This document shows positions 1 through 9,136 of a stretch of 64,000 nt of DNA, in pieces. The number at the start of each line of letters is the position of its first letter. Positions within the stretch are counted from its first letter, which is position 1. Location of the stretch: contig JACRJM010000004.1 in NCBI GenBank assembly GCA_016219965.1, positions 558,001 to 622,000 on the forward strand, given 5' to 3'. The position numbers were made by a program, and so were the translations under genes. The DNA comes from Candidatus Schekmanbacteria bacterium. Its GTDB lineage: Bacteria; Schekmanbacteria; GWA2-38-11; J061. The notes beneath the pieces were generated by a model. The model was not told where the DNA came from and searched no databases. It worked only from the letters and a program-made list of their open reading frames with translations.

Positions 1-783
1 GCTGTTGTATCGACCCTGAATAAATCTTCATCATTTGATGATGCTTTAAGAGGGTTTGACAGATACAGCGATGGTGAAAAATACAATGTTTATAATTTTC
101 TCGGGAAAACTGTCGGTATGAGAAATTACAGTCTTGAAGAGGTTATTGGCGCTGTTTCGAAAAATCATGGGGAGAAGCTTACAGGGGTTATTGAGGGGTT
201 TTTTGAGGATAAAGGTTACAGATTCCTGAAGGAAGGCCGGGATATTGAAGAATATGTACGTATGGCTGACTCTCTTGCCAATGAGGATTATCAGCGTATA
301 TGCTTCAGAAAGCTCGGTTTTGTGTCCGGAAGCTATGAAAAGTTAAAGAAGAAGGCAGGTGAAATAATTCTGCTTCTGCCGGCAAAATACGCATCGAGTT
401 TTGCCGAAGGATACGGGGAGTCGATGATCAATGAAACGATGTTTCATTGTATTATAACTGAAGTTTATAACGGTCAGGAATGGGTTTCATTCCCGCAGGA
501 ATATATAGGAGATTATTATTATGGTTTAGGCAGAGGGTTGGGGACTTCCTTTATGGGAATAAAGAACTCCTTATATGATATATCGGAAGACAGACCCGAA
601 TACAGGGCTCTCTACTATAAAAGGCTGGACAATTATGTTAATGACGTAAAAAAGTGGGTTTCAAATAAGGGATACGGCGTTTCTGATAAAACAAAAATAT
701 ATGAAGGGGTAAAGGACAAGGCAAATGAAATTTTTTTTAACTCACAGGAAATTAAAGAGTATATTGAGAAAGAGTTCATGTAA
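1..783 (+). CDS. C-terminal part of a membrane glycosyltransferase-like protein (first tandem copy, 5' truncated)
   Basis: The frame is open from base 1, so the gene begins outside the window; the ATG at 118 is internal. The 260 visible residues align without gaps to the C-terminal third of the next gene at a constant offset of 2160 bases. They form the soluble tail that follows the membrane part there. The tail is rich in Tyr, Lys and Glu and ends in the same residues (EIKEY...FM). The alignment continues past the stop codon into the spacer. I infer the lost 5' part encodes the same multi-spanning GT-C type membrane domain. The tail matches no family I know. Confidence 0.8.
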   Translation, partial: AVVSTLNKSSSFDDALRGFDRYSDGEKYNVYNFLGKTVGMRNYSLEEVIGAVSKNHGEKLTGVIEGFFEDKGYRFLKEGRDIEEYVRMADSLANEDYQRICFRKLGFVSGSYEKLKKKAGEIILLLPAKYASSFAEGYGESMINETMFHCIITEVYNGQEWVSFPQEYIGDYYYGLGRGLGTSFMGIKNSLYDISEDRPEYRALYYKRLDNYVNDVKKWVSNKGYGVSDKTKIYEGVKDKANEIFFNSQEIKEYIEKEFM

Positions 784-819
784 ATGCCTGTGATATATTT
801 TAAAAATAAAGGTGTATAA

Positions 820-2943
820 ATGAGAAAAACAAACAACAGGCTGTTGTTAATCATGCTCCTTTTATTCCTTGTCCTTCGCATTTCTCTCATACTTTTTGCA
901 ACAGATTATTCTGACATGTATGAGGAGAGGCCTCTCTCCCTCCTTGCCCATGATGTAAAAGACGGAAATATCAGATTGCCTCTTATGTTTTACTACTATA
1001 CCGGAGGTCATGGAGGTCATATTGTCAATGCGCTACTCTATGCCCCTTTTTTCATTCTGCTCGGCGACTCGTTATTTGCGCTTAAACTGCTTGACCTTAT
1101 CCTTTTCTCCCTTCCGGCCCTGGCCCTCTGGTACCTGTTTCTTAAGAAATATTGCGGGACTGAATCTGCCGTTGTCTTTTCACTGCTATACATCATGTCA
1201 CCTCCATATTTCTCTCTTAACAATATTATAGGATGGGGGCTTCACACGGAGATGAGTTTTTTTTATATCCTATTTCTTTTTCTCATAGGAAATCTCATTT
1301 ATGACTCTGATGAAGAGGGGAGAGCGAATTTCAAGCCGCTTCAAACTTTACTATGCGGTTTTATAGGCGGATTATCACTGTTTTACGGCTATTCATTTGC
1401 AGCAGTCCTTGCGGTGTCGCTTCTTTCCGTTTATCTTATAAAAAGAAGCTATCACATAGTGAAGTTTCTTGTTCTTTTTTTCATTCTTTTCCCGGCAGGT
1501 CTCGGAGTTCTTCTCTATAAAATATTTATAGTAAAAAAATATATCGTCCTTGTTCATGAACAGCCTTTTATACCTTCTCCTGAAATGGGAAGATATCTGC
1601 AGAAATTTAAAGATCTTGTAATTTCTATTCCCCATTCCTTCTATTTCAAGTTTTGGGACCAATCCTCCATAAAACCAGGCATAATGTCTTATGAATATAC
1701 TTTAGTGTTTCTTGCAGCCTTTATGGCAGTCCTTTTTTTAGAGCGTAAAAACATTTACTCTGCATGCAGGGCCCTTGTTCCGGGAGAAAGATTCAGGCTT
1801 GATAAAAAACAGCTTACACCTGAACTTCTGATTTTGATGAGCTCTTTATCATTTATCATGATGGTTCTTCTCAGCGCATTTGATGTTCCGGATTTTATTC
1901 CGGGTAGTAATGTTCTATATAACAAGCTCAACTTCTACCGTTATTTCATTCCTTTCTTTCCGTTCATGTTTGCTTTTATTGCTATGGTCTTCCAGAGGTT
2001 GTGGAGGTCAGGGAAACGGTCGGTGAAGATGATAGCTCTTATCCTTCTTGTTCTAAATCTCCTTTATTGTCTGACCTCGAATGTACGGCTTATGGATTAT
2101 TCATCTCTTGGAACTTCTTTTATTACCAAGGGATACACAATGTATGGCTATGAGAAGCGGGCTGTTAACTATGCACTTGATGGATCTTCATCATTTGATG
2201 ATGCCATACGAAGGTTTGAGAAATATAGTGATGAAGAAAAATATAATGTTTATCAGCTTCTTGGGTTTTATGCCGGTGTGAGGGATTACAGGCTTGAAGA
2301 TGTTGTTGGTTCTGTCTCGAAGAATCAGGGGAATAGGTATAAAAGGATTATTGAAGGTTATTTTGAGAATAAAGGTTACAGATTCCTGAAGGAAGGCCGG
2401 GATATTGAAGAATATGTACGTATGGCTGACTCTCTTGCCAATGAGGATTATCAGCGTATATGCTTCAGAGAGCTTGGTTTTGTCTCCGCAAGCTATGAAA
2501 GTTTTAAAAAGAAGGCAGGTGAAATTATTCTGCTTCTTCCGGAAAAATATGCATCGAGCTTTGCCGAAGGATACGGGGAGGCGATGGTCAATGTTACGAT
2601 GTTTTATTGTTTTATAGCTAAAATTGATAACGGACATAAATGGGTTTCATTCCCGCAGGAATATATAGGAGATTATTATTATGGTTTAGGCAGAGGATTG
2701 GGTACTTCCTTTATGGGAATAAAGAACTCTTTATATGATATATCAGAAGACAGGCCTGAATACAGGGCACTCTACTATAGGAGGCTGGACAATTATATTA
2801 ATGATGTTAAAGGGTGGGCTTCAAATAAGAGATATGGCATTTCTGATAGAACAAAAATATATGAAGGGGTAAAGGACAAAACAAATGAAATTTTTTTTAG
2901 CTCACAGGAAATTAAAGAATATCTTGATAGTAAGTTCATGTAA
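820..2943 (+). CDS. Multi-spanning membrane protein, GT-C (GT39/ArnT-like) glycosyltransferase-like, with unique C-terminal domain
   Basis: This 707-residue protein has about ten hydrophobic segments over residues 1-430, then a soluble tail of about 240 residues. The first loop after the first membrane helix has acidic residues (DYSDMYEERP), as expected for GT-C enzymes that use a lipid-linked sugar donor at the outer face of the inner membrane. The general topology resembles the dolichyl-phosphate-mannose mannosyltransferase/ArnT group, but I see no decisive motif. The ATG follows the upstream stop by 36 bases with AAAGGTG ahead of it. It is the second of two tandem copies. The tail is shared with the upstream copy and may be a substrate or partner domain. 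The specific sugar and acceptor are unknown. Confidence 0.6.
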   Translation: MRKTNNRLLLIMLLLFLVLRISLILFATDYSDMYEERPLSLLAHDVKDGNIRLPLMFYYYTGGHGGHIVNALLYAPFFILLGDSLFALKLLDLILFSLPALALWYLFLKKYCGTESAVVFSLLYIMSPPYFSLNNIIGWGLHTEMSFFYILFLFLIGNLIYDSDEEGRANFKPLQTLLCGFIGGLSLFYGYSFAAVLAVSLLSVYLIKRSYHIVKFLVLFFILFPAGLGVLLYKIFIVKKYIVLVHEQPFIPSPEMGRYLQKFKDLVISIPHSFYFKFWDQSSIKPGIMSYEYTLVFLAAFMAVLFLERKNIYSACRALVPGERFRLDKKQLTPELLILMSSLSFIMMVLLSAFDVPDFIPGSNVLYNKLNFYRYFIPFFPFMFAFIAMVFQRLWRSGKRSVKMIALILLVLNLLYCLTSNVRLMDYSSLGTSFITKGYTMYGYEKRAVNYALDGSSSFDDAIRRFEKYSDEEKYNVYQLLGFYAGVRDYRLEDVVGSVSKNQGNRYKRIIEGYFENKGYRFLKEGRDIEEYVRMADSLANEDYQRICFRELGFVSASYESFKKKAGEIILLLPEKYASSFAEGYGEAMVNVTMFYCFIAKIDNGHKWVSFPQEYIGDYYYGLGRGLGTSFMGIKNSLYDISEDRPEYRALYYRRLDNYINDVKGWASNKRYGISDRTKIYEGVKDKTNEIFFSSQEIKEYLDSKFM

Positions 2944-3064
2944 ATACCTATGATATCTTTTGTCATGGTTTGTCTTCATAAACTTTACAATTTATTTTAT
3001 TGCTATTTTTTAAATTGGAGTATGATTCAAGAAAATCAAAGATCAATATTAAAAGGAAAATGAA

Positions 3065-4216
3065 ATGAAGAAGAGCAGAATGATTATCGCAGTAATTGTA
3101 ATTGCAGTTTTAGCAGGCGGAGGTTTCCTGATGTTTGGCAGGAAGAAGAAGGAAAATGTGCAGTATTCCTTCGCTTCTGCAACTAAAGGCAGGATAGTAC
3201 AGAAAGTTTCTGCTACAGGTACCGTGAATCCCGAAGTGCAGGTTCTTATAGGGAGCCAGGTGTCAGGGAAAATAAGCGAGCTCTTTGCTGATTTTAACAG
3301 CCAGATTAAACAGGGACAACTGCTCGCAAAGATAGACCCCCTTATTTATCAGGCACGCGTTGATCAGGCGAAATTTAATCTTAACCTTGCAGGAGAAAAT
3401 CTGAAAAAAAATGAGATTACGCTTAAAGATGCGGAAAAGACTCTTAAGCGGATGGAAGCTCTCAACAAAACCGGCTTTGCTTCAGACAAGGAGCTTGATG
3501 ATGCACGCACAGCTTATGATTCAGCAGCAGCCCAGATAGGAGTGTCAAAGGCTCAGATAGATCAATTGAAGGCGGCGCTTGATGAATCAAAGACAAACCT
3601 TAAATATACAAATATAATTTCTCCTGTTGACGGGATAATAGTGACGAGAAATGTTGATGTGGGACAGACAGTAGTCGCCAGTATGCAGACGCCTACATTG
3701 TTCGTGGCAGCAAAAGATCTTACAAGAATGAAGATTAATACCAATGTTGATGAAGCAGATATTGGGAAAATCTCTGTCGGACAGGATGTTGAATTTACCG
3801 TAGATGCATATCCGGAGAGGACATTCAACGGGAAGGTATCACAGATAAGGAACTCTCCGCTTACTGTACAGAACGTCGTTACCTATGATGTAGTGATTGA
3901 TGTAAGCAACCCGGATTTGATTTTAAAACCAGGCATGACTACTAGCGTGAACATCACCACGAGCATCGAAGACAATGTACTGAGAGTTCCAAATTCAGCC
4001 CTACGTTTTATCCCAAAGGAGTTGCGGGAGCAAATGGCAAAAAATCTGGAGATAAAGAAAAAATATGGCTACAAGGTGTGGAAGATGGGAAAAGAGGGCA
4101 ATCCATTTTCTGTTGATGTTAAACCCGGTGTTACTGATGATGTTTATACGCAGATTATAAGCGGTGATCTAAAAGAGGATGACAAAGTAATCGTAGATGC
4201 GACCTACAAGGAATAA
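3065..4216 (+). CDS. MacA/HlyD-family periplasmic adaptor of an ABC exporter
   Basis: This 383-residue protein has an N-terminal membrane anchor (residues 5-24). A barrel-sandwich (lipoyl-like) half begins near the GSQVSG segment, followed by a long alpha-hairpin (about residues 95-185) and the second lipoyl half (NIISPVDGIIVTRNVDVGQ). Beta-barrel and membrane-proximal domains complete it. This order is typical of MacA-type adaptors, which link an inner-membrane MacB transporter to a TolC-like outer-membrane channel. A Shine-Dalgarno AAAAGGAAAA precedes the ATG. The next two genes encode the ATPase and permease 9 and 24 bases apart, so the three are almost certainly one operon. No TolC-like gene lies nearby. 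Substrate (macrolide, peptide, lipid) cannot be told from sequence. Confidence 0.9.
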   Translation: MKKSRMIIAVIVIAVLAGGGFLMFGRKKKENVQYSFASATKGRIVQKVSATGTVNPEVQVLIGSQVSGKISELFADFNSQIKQGQLLAKIDPLIYQARVDQAKFNLNLAGENLKKNEITLKDAEKTLKRMEALNKTGFASDKELDDARTAYDSAAAQIGVSKAQIDQLKAALDESKTNLKYTNIISPVDGIIVTRNVDVGQTVVASMQTPTLFVAAKDLTRMKINTNVDEADIGKISVGQDVEFTVDAYPERTFNGKVSQIRNSPLTVQNVVTYDVVIDVSNPDLILKPGMTTSVNITTSIEDNVLRVPNSALRFIPKELREQMAKNLEIKKKYGYKVWKMGKEGNPFSVDVKPGVTDDVYTQIISGDLKEDDKVIVDATYKE

Positions 4217-4225
4217 AATATTGTC

Positions 4226-4951
4226 ATGGATGAATTGATAAAAGTAGTAAATCTCACAAAAATCTACCGCATAGGAGAATACTCTGTGGAAGCCTTAAAA
4301 GGAGTAAATACTTCCATAGAAAAAGGAGAATTTGTGTCAATCACAGGCGCATCGGGCTCCGGCAAATCTACGTTTATGAACATCCTTGGGTGCCTTGACG
4401 TTCCGACAGAAGGGAAATACTACTTTGAGGGAATAGATGTAAGTTCTTTTTCAAGAAATGCTCTCTCCAAGCTTAGAAATGAAAAAGTTGGTTTTGTATT
4501 CCAGGGATTCAATCTTCTTTCACGCACTACGGCAATTGAAAACGTAGGACTTCCTCTGGTGTATAACCATACAAGTGCTAAGGAGATAAAGGAAAGAGGA
4601 CTTGAAGCATTGCAGGCGGTTGGTATTGAGGATAGGGCAAAACATTTCCCTAACCAGCTTTCAGGAGGTCAGCAGCAAAGGGTTGCTATTGCGCGGGCTC
4701 TCGTTAACAGACCGTCGCTCATACTTGCTGATGAACCAACGGGCAATCTCGATACGAAAACCAGCCGCGAGATTATGGATATTTTCACAAAGCTTAACAC
4801 AGAAAAGGGGATAACCATAATAATGGTAACCCATGAGGCTGATATCGCTGCCTATTCCAAGAGAAGGATAAGCTTCATGGACGGCATGATAATAAATGAT
4901 GAAGGAACATATACCAGAGCAGAGAATACTGTTTTGTGGGAAGACGAGTAG
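4226..4951 (+). CDS. MacB/LolD-type ABC transporter ATP-binding protein
   Basis: This 241-residue nucleotide-binding subunit has Walker A (GASGSGKST), a Q-loop (FVFQGFNLL), the signature LSGGQQQRVAIARAL, Walker B with ADEPTGNLD and the H-loop histidine (MVTHEADIA). The DEPTGNLD sequence is characteristic of the MacB/LolD/FtsE group. It sits in the cytoplasm and powers the separate permease encoded next. In E. coli MacB the two domains are fused; here they are two genes, a common variant. It lies between the adaptor and permease genes in one transcription unit. Confidence 0.95.
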   Translation: MDELIKVVNLTKIYRIGEYSVEALKGVNTSIEKGEFVSITGASGSGKSTFMNILGCLDVPTEGKYYFEGIDVSSFSRNALSKLRNEKVGFVFQGFNLLSRTTAIENVGLPLVYNHTSAKEIKERGLEALQAVGIEDRAKHFPNQLSGGQQQRVAIARALVNRPSLILADEPTGNLDTKTSREIMDIFTKLNTEKGITIIMVTHEADIAAYSKRRISFMDGMIINDEGTYTRAENTVLWEDE

Positions 4952-4975
4952 GGGAGCAGTCAGGGAGAATAGCAG

Positions 4976-6202
4976 ATGTATTTCTTGATAAATATAAGGC
5001 TGGCATTAAGCGCGTTAAGGATTAACAAATTGCGGTCATTCCTGACTATGCTTGGGATAATAATCGGAGTCGGCGCTGTTATAGCGCTTGTTATTATAGG
5101 CAACGGTGCAAAGACAAAGCTTGCCCAGACAGTAGAAAGTCTTGGGACGAATATCCTTATCGTGCGTCCCGGTTCTGTTACGAGCGGCGGAGCGAGGATG
5201 GGAATGGGTTCTACACCAACACTTACACTTGACGATGCAAAAGCAATTAGAGATGAGTGTTCTGCGGTTTCCGGTGTCGCACCGCAGGTAAGGGCGGCAA
5301 CTCAGGTAGTTTATTCAAATCTTAACTGGAACACAGTCGTAATGGGTATTACACCTGACATGCTTGATTTGCGGACATGGGAAATATCTGAAGGACGAAA
5401 GTTACTTCAGTCCGACATTGATGGTTCGGCAAAAGTCTGCATACTTGGCAAGACGGTTGTTGACAACCTGTTTGTCGGCGAGGACCCGATTGGGAAGATT
5501 ATCAGGATAAACAAGACGCTATTTACGATCATAGGTGTTCTTGAGCCAAAGGGGCAGAATCTCATGGGAGAGGATCAGGATGATTTAATATATATCCCTC
5601 TTTCTACTGCACAGAAAAGGATAGTGGTTTCACAGTTTCCAAATGTTATCGGTATAATAATGGTTCAGGCTGTTTCCGGCAAAGAGCTCAAGGCAGCTGA
5701 ACAGCAGATAAATGATCTTTTAATTCAAAGACACCACATCGGTGGTGGTAAAGAGCAGGATTTTATTGTAGTGAATCTTGCGGAAATGGCAGGTGTCGCA
5801 ACAAAGATGGCTGCAACCATGTCATTGCTGCTGGGCGCCATAGCCTCTATATCATTGCTCGTGGGAGGCATAGGCATAATGAATATAATGCTTGTTTCCG
5901 TGACAGAGCGCACCAGGGAGATAGGGATACGTATGGCGATTGGTGCCAAGGATGTGGATATACTTTTTCAGTTTCTCACGGAAGCGGTAGTGCTCTCGCT
6001 TGTAGGCGGTTTTATAGGCACTGTTTTCGGGGTAAGCATATCTGCAATTGTTTCAGGCTATCTCAAGTGGCCGCTTATAATTTCTGCAAATGCCATAGTG
6101 CTTGCTTTTACCTTCTCTGCAGGAGTAGGAATCTTTTTTGGATTCTATCCGGCAAAGCGTGCCTCGCAGCTAAATCCCATCGAAGCGCTGAGATACGAGT
6201 AG
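4976..6202 (+). CDS. MacB-type ABC transporter permease
   Basis: This 408-residue inner-membrane protein has a first helix after LRINKLRSFLTMLGIIIGVG, a hallmark of the MacB family. A periplasmic MacB_PCD domain (about residues 45-270) and a C-terminal FtsX-like block of three helices (residues 285-400) follow, ending PAKRASQLNPIEALRYE. The ISLLVGGIGIMNIMLVSVTERTREIGIRMAIGA segment is diagnostic. It pairs with the ATPase just upstream. The unit acts as a mechanotransmission exporter, moving substrates from the periplasm or membrane through the adaptor to an outer-membrane channel. A strong promoter for the downstream tRNA starts 4 bases after its stop. Confidence 0.93.
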   Translation: MYFLINIRLALSALRINKLRSFLTMLGIIIGVGAVIALVIIGNGAKTKLAQTVESLGTNILIVRPGSVTSGGARMGMGSTPTLTLDDAKAIRDECSAVSGVAPQVRAATQVVYSNLNWNTVVMGITPDMLDLRTWEISEGRKLLQSDIDGSAKVCILGKTVVDNLFVGEDPIGKIIRINKTLFTIIGVLEPKGQNLMGEDQDDLIYIPLSTAQKRIVVSQFPNVIGIIMVQAVSGKELKAAEQQINDLLIQRHHIGGGKEQDFIVVNLAEMAGVATKMAATMSLLLGAIASISLLVGGIGIMNIMLVSVTERTREIGIRMAIGAKDVDILFQFLTEAVVLSLVGGFIGTVFGVSISAIVSGYLKWPLIISANAIVLAFTFSAGVGIFFGFYPAKRASQLNPIEALRYE

Positions 6203-6206
6203 AAGA

Positions 6207-6235
6207 TTGACAAACTCACGAAAAGCCGTTAAATA
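6207..6235 (+). promoter_or_regulatory. Sigma-70 promoter of tRNA-Leu
   Basis: TTGACA at 6207-6212 and TAAATA at 6230-6235 are separated by exactly 17 bases. This gives a perfect -35 and a 5 of 6 -10 element. Predicted transcription would start near 6242, about ten bases before the tRNA. Confidence 0.7.
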
Positions 6236-6251
6236 CACGCTCAAGCAATAA

Positions 6252-6335
6252 GCCGAAGTGGTGAAACTGGCAAACACGCTAGGTTCAGGGTCTAGTGGGA
6301 GCAATCCCTTGCGGGTTCGAGTCCCGCCTTCGGCA
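6252..6335 (+). tRNA. tRNA-Leu, anticodon CAG
   Basis: The 84-base cloverleaf has acceptor arms GCCGAAG (6252-6258) and CTTCGGC (6328-6334) with discriminator A. The anticodon stem CTAGG/TCTAG contains one G-U pair and closes a seven-base loop with CAG at 6286-6288. A long variable arm marks this as a class II tRNA, and the T-arm is GCGGGTTCGAGTCCCGC. The 3' CCA is not encoded. It reads CUG codons. Confidence 0.97.
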
Positions 6336-6442
6336 TTGAAGTAAAACAATGAGTCAGCAAATCCTAACAGGCTTTCCTTTTAGAATAATTTATTATATTG
6401 TTGGTTAGTTCATTAGCGATTCCTTTTGTTGATAGAGACTAA

Positions 6443-7744
6443 ATGGTTTTAAAGAAAACAAAAATCTCATTCACTTTTTCAATTTTATTCATTCTTTTAT
6501 CACTATCCCCCTCATATGTTTCAGCTAAAACATTTAATGTAAGTAATGCCGCTCAGTTTAGAATTGCTTTGGAGAGCGCAGCTCTGAACGGTCAGGATGA
6601 CACTATTATTTTGGATGCCGGAACTTATAAGACTACAGATGACGGTGGAGGAACTTTTAAATTCTTTGACAAAGAAAAACATGACTTAATCATTAAAGCA
6701 AAAAAAGGATTGACGCATAATGACGTTATTCTGGATGGAGATTATAAAAATGGTGTGTTCGACTATACAAACACTAAAGGTGCTGCTTTGGTGCTTGACG
6801 GCATTACTATAAAAAATGGAAAAGCTGAAATTGGCGGAGGGGTTTACTGCTATAGCGACAAGGAAAACTACATAGACAGCAGGGTAACTGTTACAAACTC
6901 TGCTATCTACGGGAATAGTGCAACTGACGGCGGCGGTTTTTATTGCAATGCCAGCAGAGTAACTGTTGCGGGTTCCAGCATCTTTGATAATAGTGCAACT
7001 GACGGCGGAGCTATTTACTGCGATGCCACCAGGGTAACTGTTACAAACTCAACAATCTACGGGAACACTGCTGCTGTAAGCGGCGGAGGGATTTACTGTT
7101 ATGTCAGCAGTGTAACTGTTGCAAATTCCACCATCTATGGGAACAGCTCTGCTGAAGGCAGGGGAGGAGGGATTTACTGCTCAGGCAATGTAATTATTAC
7201 AAACTCAACCATCTCTGGAAATTATGCAGGCGGCTACAGCGGCGGAGGCGGGATTTGCAGCTTCGGAAACGTGACTGTTACAAAATCTGCCATATCCGAG
7301 AATACTGTCGGCAGAGAAAATGGCGGGGGTATTTACTGCGCTGGCGTTATAAAAGTTGCCAGTTCAACCATCTTAGAAAATTATGCTTTCAAAAATGGCG
7401 GTGGCATTTACTGCTATAGCGACAGCGACAGCAATGACGAAAGCTACGTGAGTGTTACTAACTCCACCCTCTCCGGAAATATTGCTGCTGGCAGCGGCGG
7501 CGCTATTTACTTCTATAGCAACAAAGACAGCTACAACAGGGTAACTGTTACAAACTCTGAAATCTATGGGAATACTGCTACTGACGGCAGAGAGAACGGT
7601 ATTTATGAAGGTGGGACTTTCAAACAGGCAACTGGAGTAAGTTGTGATTTTGCCCGTTCTGATTTCAGGTTAGGTGTGGGCCCGATTGCAATTTCTAAGG
7701 GATTAAATCCCATCCACAGACTTTTAAAAAATGATAAAAGATAA
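6443..7744 (+). CDS. Secreted right-handed parallel beta-helix repeat protein with cysteine ladder
   Basis: This 433-residue protein has a signal peptide (about residues 1-28, cut after SYVSA). It is built from at least nine coils of about 25-30 residues of the type VTVTNSxIYGNSATDGGGIYC. This pattern belongs to the pectin-lyase-like/POMP-type beta-helix superfamily of surface proteins and polysaccharide-active enzymes. In eight of nine coils a Cys or its neighbour follows the GGG(I/F/V)Y motif, so cysteines should stack in one face of the helix. No carbohydrate-lyase catalytic motif is evident, so a structural or adhesive role is as likely as an enzymatic one. The tail after residue 400 lacks the repeats and shows no sorting signal I recognise. 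Confidence 0.85.
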   Translation: MVLKKTKISFTFSILFILLSLSPSYVSAKTFNVSNAAQFRIALESAALNGQDDTIILDAGTYKTTDDGGGTFKFFDKEKHDLIIKAKKGLTHNDVILDGDYKNGVFDYTNTKGAALVLDGITIKNGKAEIGGGVYCYSDKENYIDSRVTVTNSAIYGNSATDGGGFYCNASRVTVAGSSIFDNSATDGGAIYCDATRVTVTNSTIYGNTAAVSGGGIYCYVSSVTVANSTIYGNSSAEGRGGGIYCSGNVIITNSTISGNYAGGYSGGGGICSFGNVTVTKSAISENTVGRENGGGIYCAGVIKVASSTILENYAFKNGGGIYCYSDSDSNDESYVSVTNSTLSGNIAAGSGGAIYFYSNKDSYNRVTVTNSEIYGNTATDGRENGIYEGGTFKQATGVSCDFARSDFRLGVGPIAISKGLNPIHRLLKNDKR

Positions 7745-7817
7745 AACTCAATGGTTTCAACAAAACTTGAAAATACACATCGCTAATAAGGATTAGCAGG
7801 AGAGAGACGAAACTTAA

Positions 7818-8636
7818 ATGAAATGGTTCTTTGCTCTTAATCAGGCATCGCATGAGTTTGCCCATTATTCAGAGATGCTGAAAGTGGCAGTTCACACTGC
7901 TTCAAAATGTACAAAGCTTTCCCCTTATTTTCTCTATGATGGTGATGAGAATTCCCTGACAGAATGGCTGCGAAAGAAAGATGTTACAATCATACCTTGC
8001 CGGACATCTCTATATGATCAGTTAAGCGGGATTGGTAAAAAGAAGAAAGACATGAATTATCTTACTGTGGGAGCAGGAGCATTTTTGCGGATTGAGATTC
8101 CCGGACTTACACTTCAAATGGGGATTGAAGATGAATATGTTTTATATACTGATGTGGATGTGATGTTTTTAAATAAAGTTGAAGATTACCTGGAAAGACT
8201 GACTCCAAGGTTTTTTGCCGTTGCACCTGAATTTGATATTAAAAATTACAGGAAGATGAATACAGGCGTTATGTTGATGAATCTGAAAAATCTCAGGGAG
8301 TGCGACAACGAATTCAGGGATTTTACCGTAAAGAACATAGAACGTCTCGCAGGAAAGGTATGGGACCAGACCGCATATCATATGTTTTATAAAAAGTGGT
8401 GGAAGAGACCGGAATGGGATAAACTTGGCGTTGAATACAACTGGAAGCCCTACTGGGGTGACTACTCGTCGGCAAAGATAGTACACTTCCACGGTCCCAA
8501 ACCCTATCAAAGGAAAGTACTTTTATCTGAAAAGGTGCCGGATCATCTCAAGGGGCTTAAGACTCTGGCAAATAAAGAATACAATGAATTATGTGAACTC
8601 TGGGAAAAAAAACTTATCGAAGCCGAATCTGGTTAA
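7818..8636 (+). CDS. GT8-like nucleotide-sugar glycosyltransferase
   Basis: This 272-residue protein lacks a signal peptide and is predicted to be cytoplasmic. It carries a metal-binding DxD motif in VLYTDVDVMF (about residues 112-121). The NTGVMLMNL motif, the WDQTAY segment and a late HFHGPKP histidine motif follow, the order seen in GT8 (glycogenin/LgtC/GspA) retaining transferases. It would move a hexose from UDP-sugar to an unknown acceptor. AGGAGAGAGACGA lies upstream of the ATG. The neighbouring beta-helix gene on the same strand may be its target or may be unrelated. Confidence 0.8.
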   Translation: MKWFFALNQASHEFAHYSEMLKVAVHTASKCTKLSPYFLYDGDENSLTEWLRKKDVTIIPCRTSLYDQLSGIGKKKKDMNYLTVGAGAFLRIEIPGLTLQMGIEDEYVLYTDVDVMFLNKVEDYLERLTPRFFAVAPEFDIKNYRKMNTGVMLMNLKNLRECDNEFRDFTVKNIERLAGKVWDQTAYHMFYKKWWKRPEWDKLGVEYNWKPYWGDYSSAKIVHFHGPKPYQRKVLLSEKVPDHLKGLKTLANKEYNELCELWEKKLIEAESG

Positions 8637-8640
8637 AAAA

Positions 8641-8676
8641 AAATCCCCAAACTCTTATGAGATTGGGGATTTCTGT
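8641..8676. terminator. Bidirectional terminator between convergent genes
   Basis: AATCCCCAA and TTGGGGATT form a 9 bp stem around an 11-base loop. It has A-rich sequence on the left and T-rich sequence on the right, so it can stop transcription from both the glycosyltransferase gene and the convergent small secreted-protein gene. Confidence 0.75.
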
Positions 8677-8693
8677 TTGTAATGAAAATAAAC

Positions 8694-9038
8694 TTATTCG
8701 TGACCGTAAATATCAAGAGTCTTCTTATTCCCCATCAGATAATCTGCCGGGACATACCAGTCGCCTGTTACCGAGTTCTTAAGAAGCCTTGTAGCATCTT
8801 TGTGTGCTATACCCAATGTTCCAATCATTTCGACTCCACCTGCTGCTACTCCTAATCCTGTGTAGAGTGTTTTTACGCCGAACCAAACCGGAGTCATCAG
8901 AACACTTCCTGTTGTCCAGTAAACTTTTTCCAGACCCTGTGTTTCAGAATATGTCTTTGCTTCTGCAAGCGAAAAAATCAAAGGCTGAACAAGAAACGCA
9001 CACGCTAATGTAAAAACTATCAGAGCTTTCAATCTCAC
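8694..9038 (-). CDS. Small secreted protein of unknown function
   Basis: This 114-residue protein starts with GTG preceded by a strong GGAGG seven bases upstream. A signal peptide covers about residues 1-27 (cut after SLAEA). A Gly-rich hydrophobic stretch near residues 50-75 (VWFGVKTLYTGLGVAAGGVEM) could be a membrane helix or hairpin. I recognise no family. It sits alone between a shared terminator and its own upstream region. Confidence 0.7.
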   Translation of the reverse strand: MRLKALIVFTLACAFLVQPLIFSLAEAKTYSETQGLEKVYWTTGSVLMTPVWFGVKTLYTGLGVAAGGVEMIGTLGIAHKDATRLLKNSVTGDWYVPADYLMGNKKTLDIYGHE

Positions 9039-9136
9039 AGCATTTCCTCCATTATTTAGATTACTTTTAAAATTATATAAGAAGCGTCGACTCAGTCAAG
9101 CTAAAAAGCAGATTAAATTATTTTTTATCTTTATTC

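Noticed and set aside
6860-7600. Regularly spaced direct repeats that could suggest a CRISPR array
   Set aside because: The spacing varies, the repeats stay in frame and encode beta-helix coils; there are no unique spacers or cas genes.
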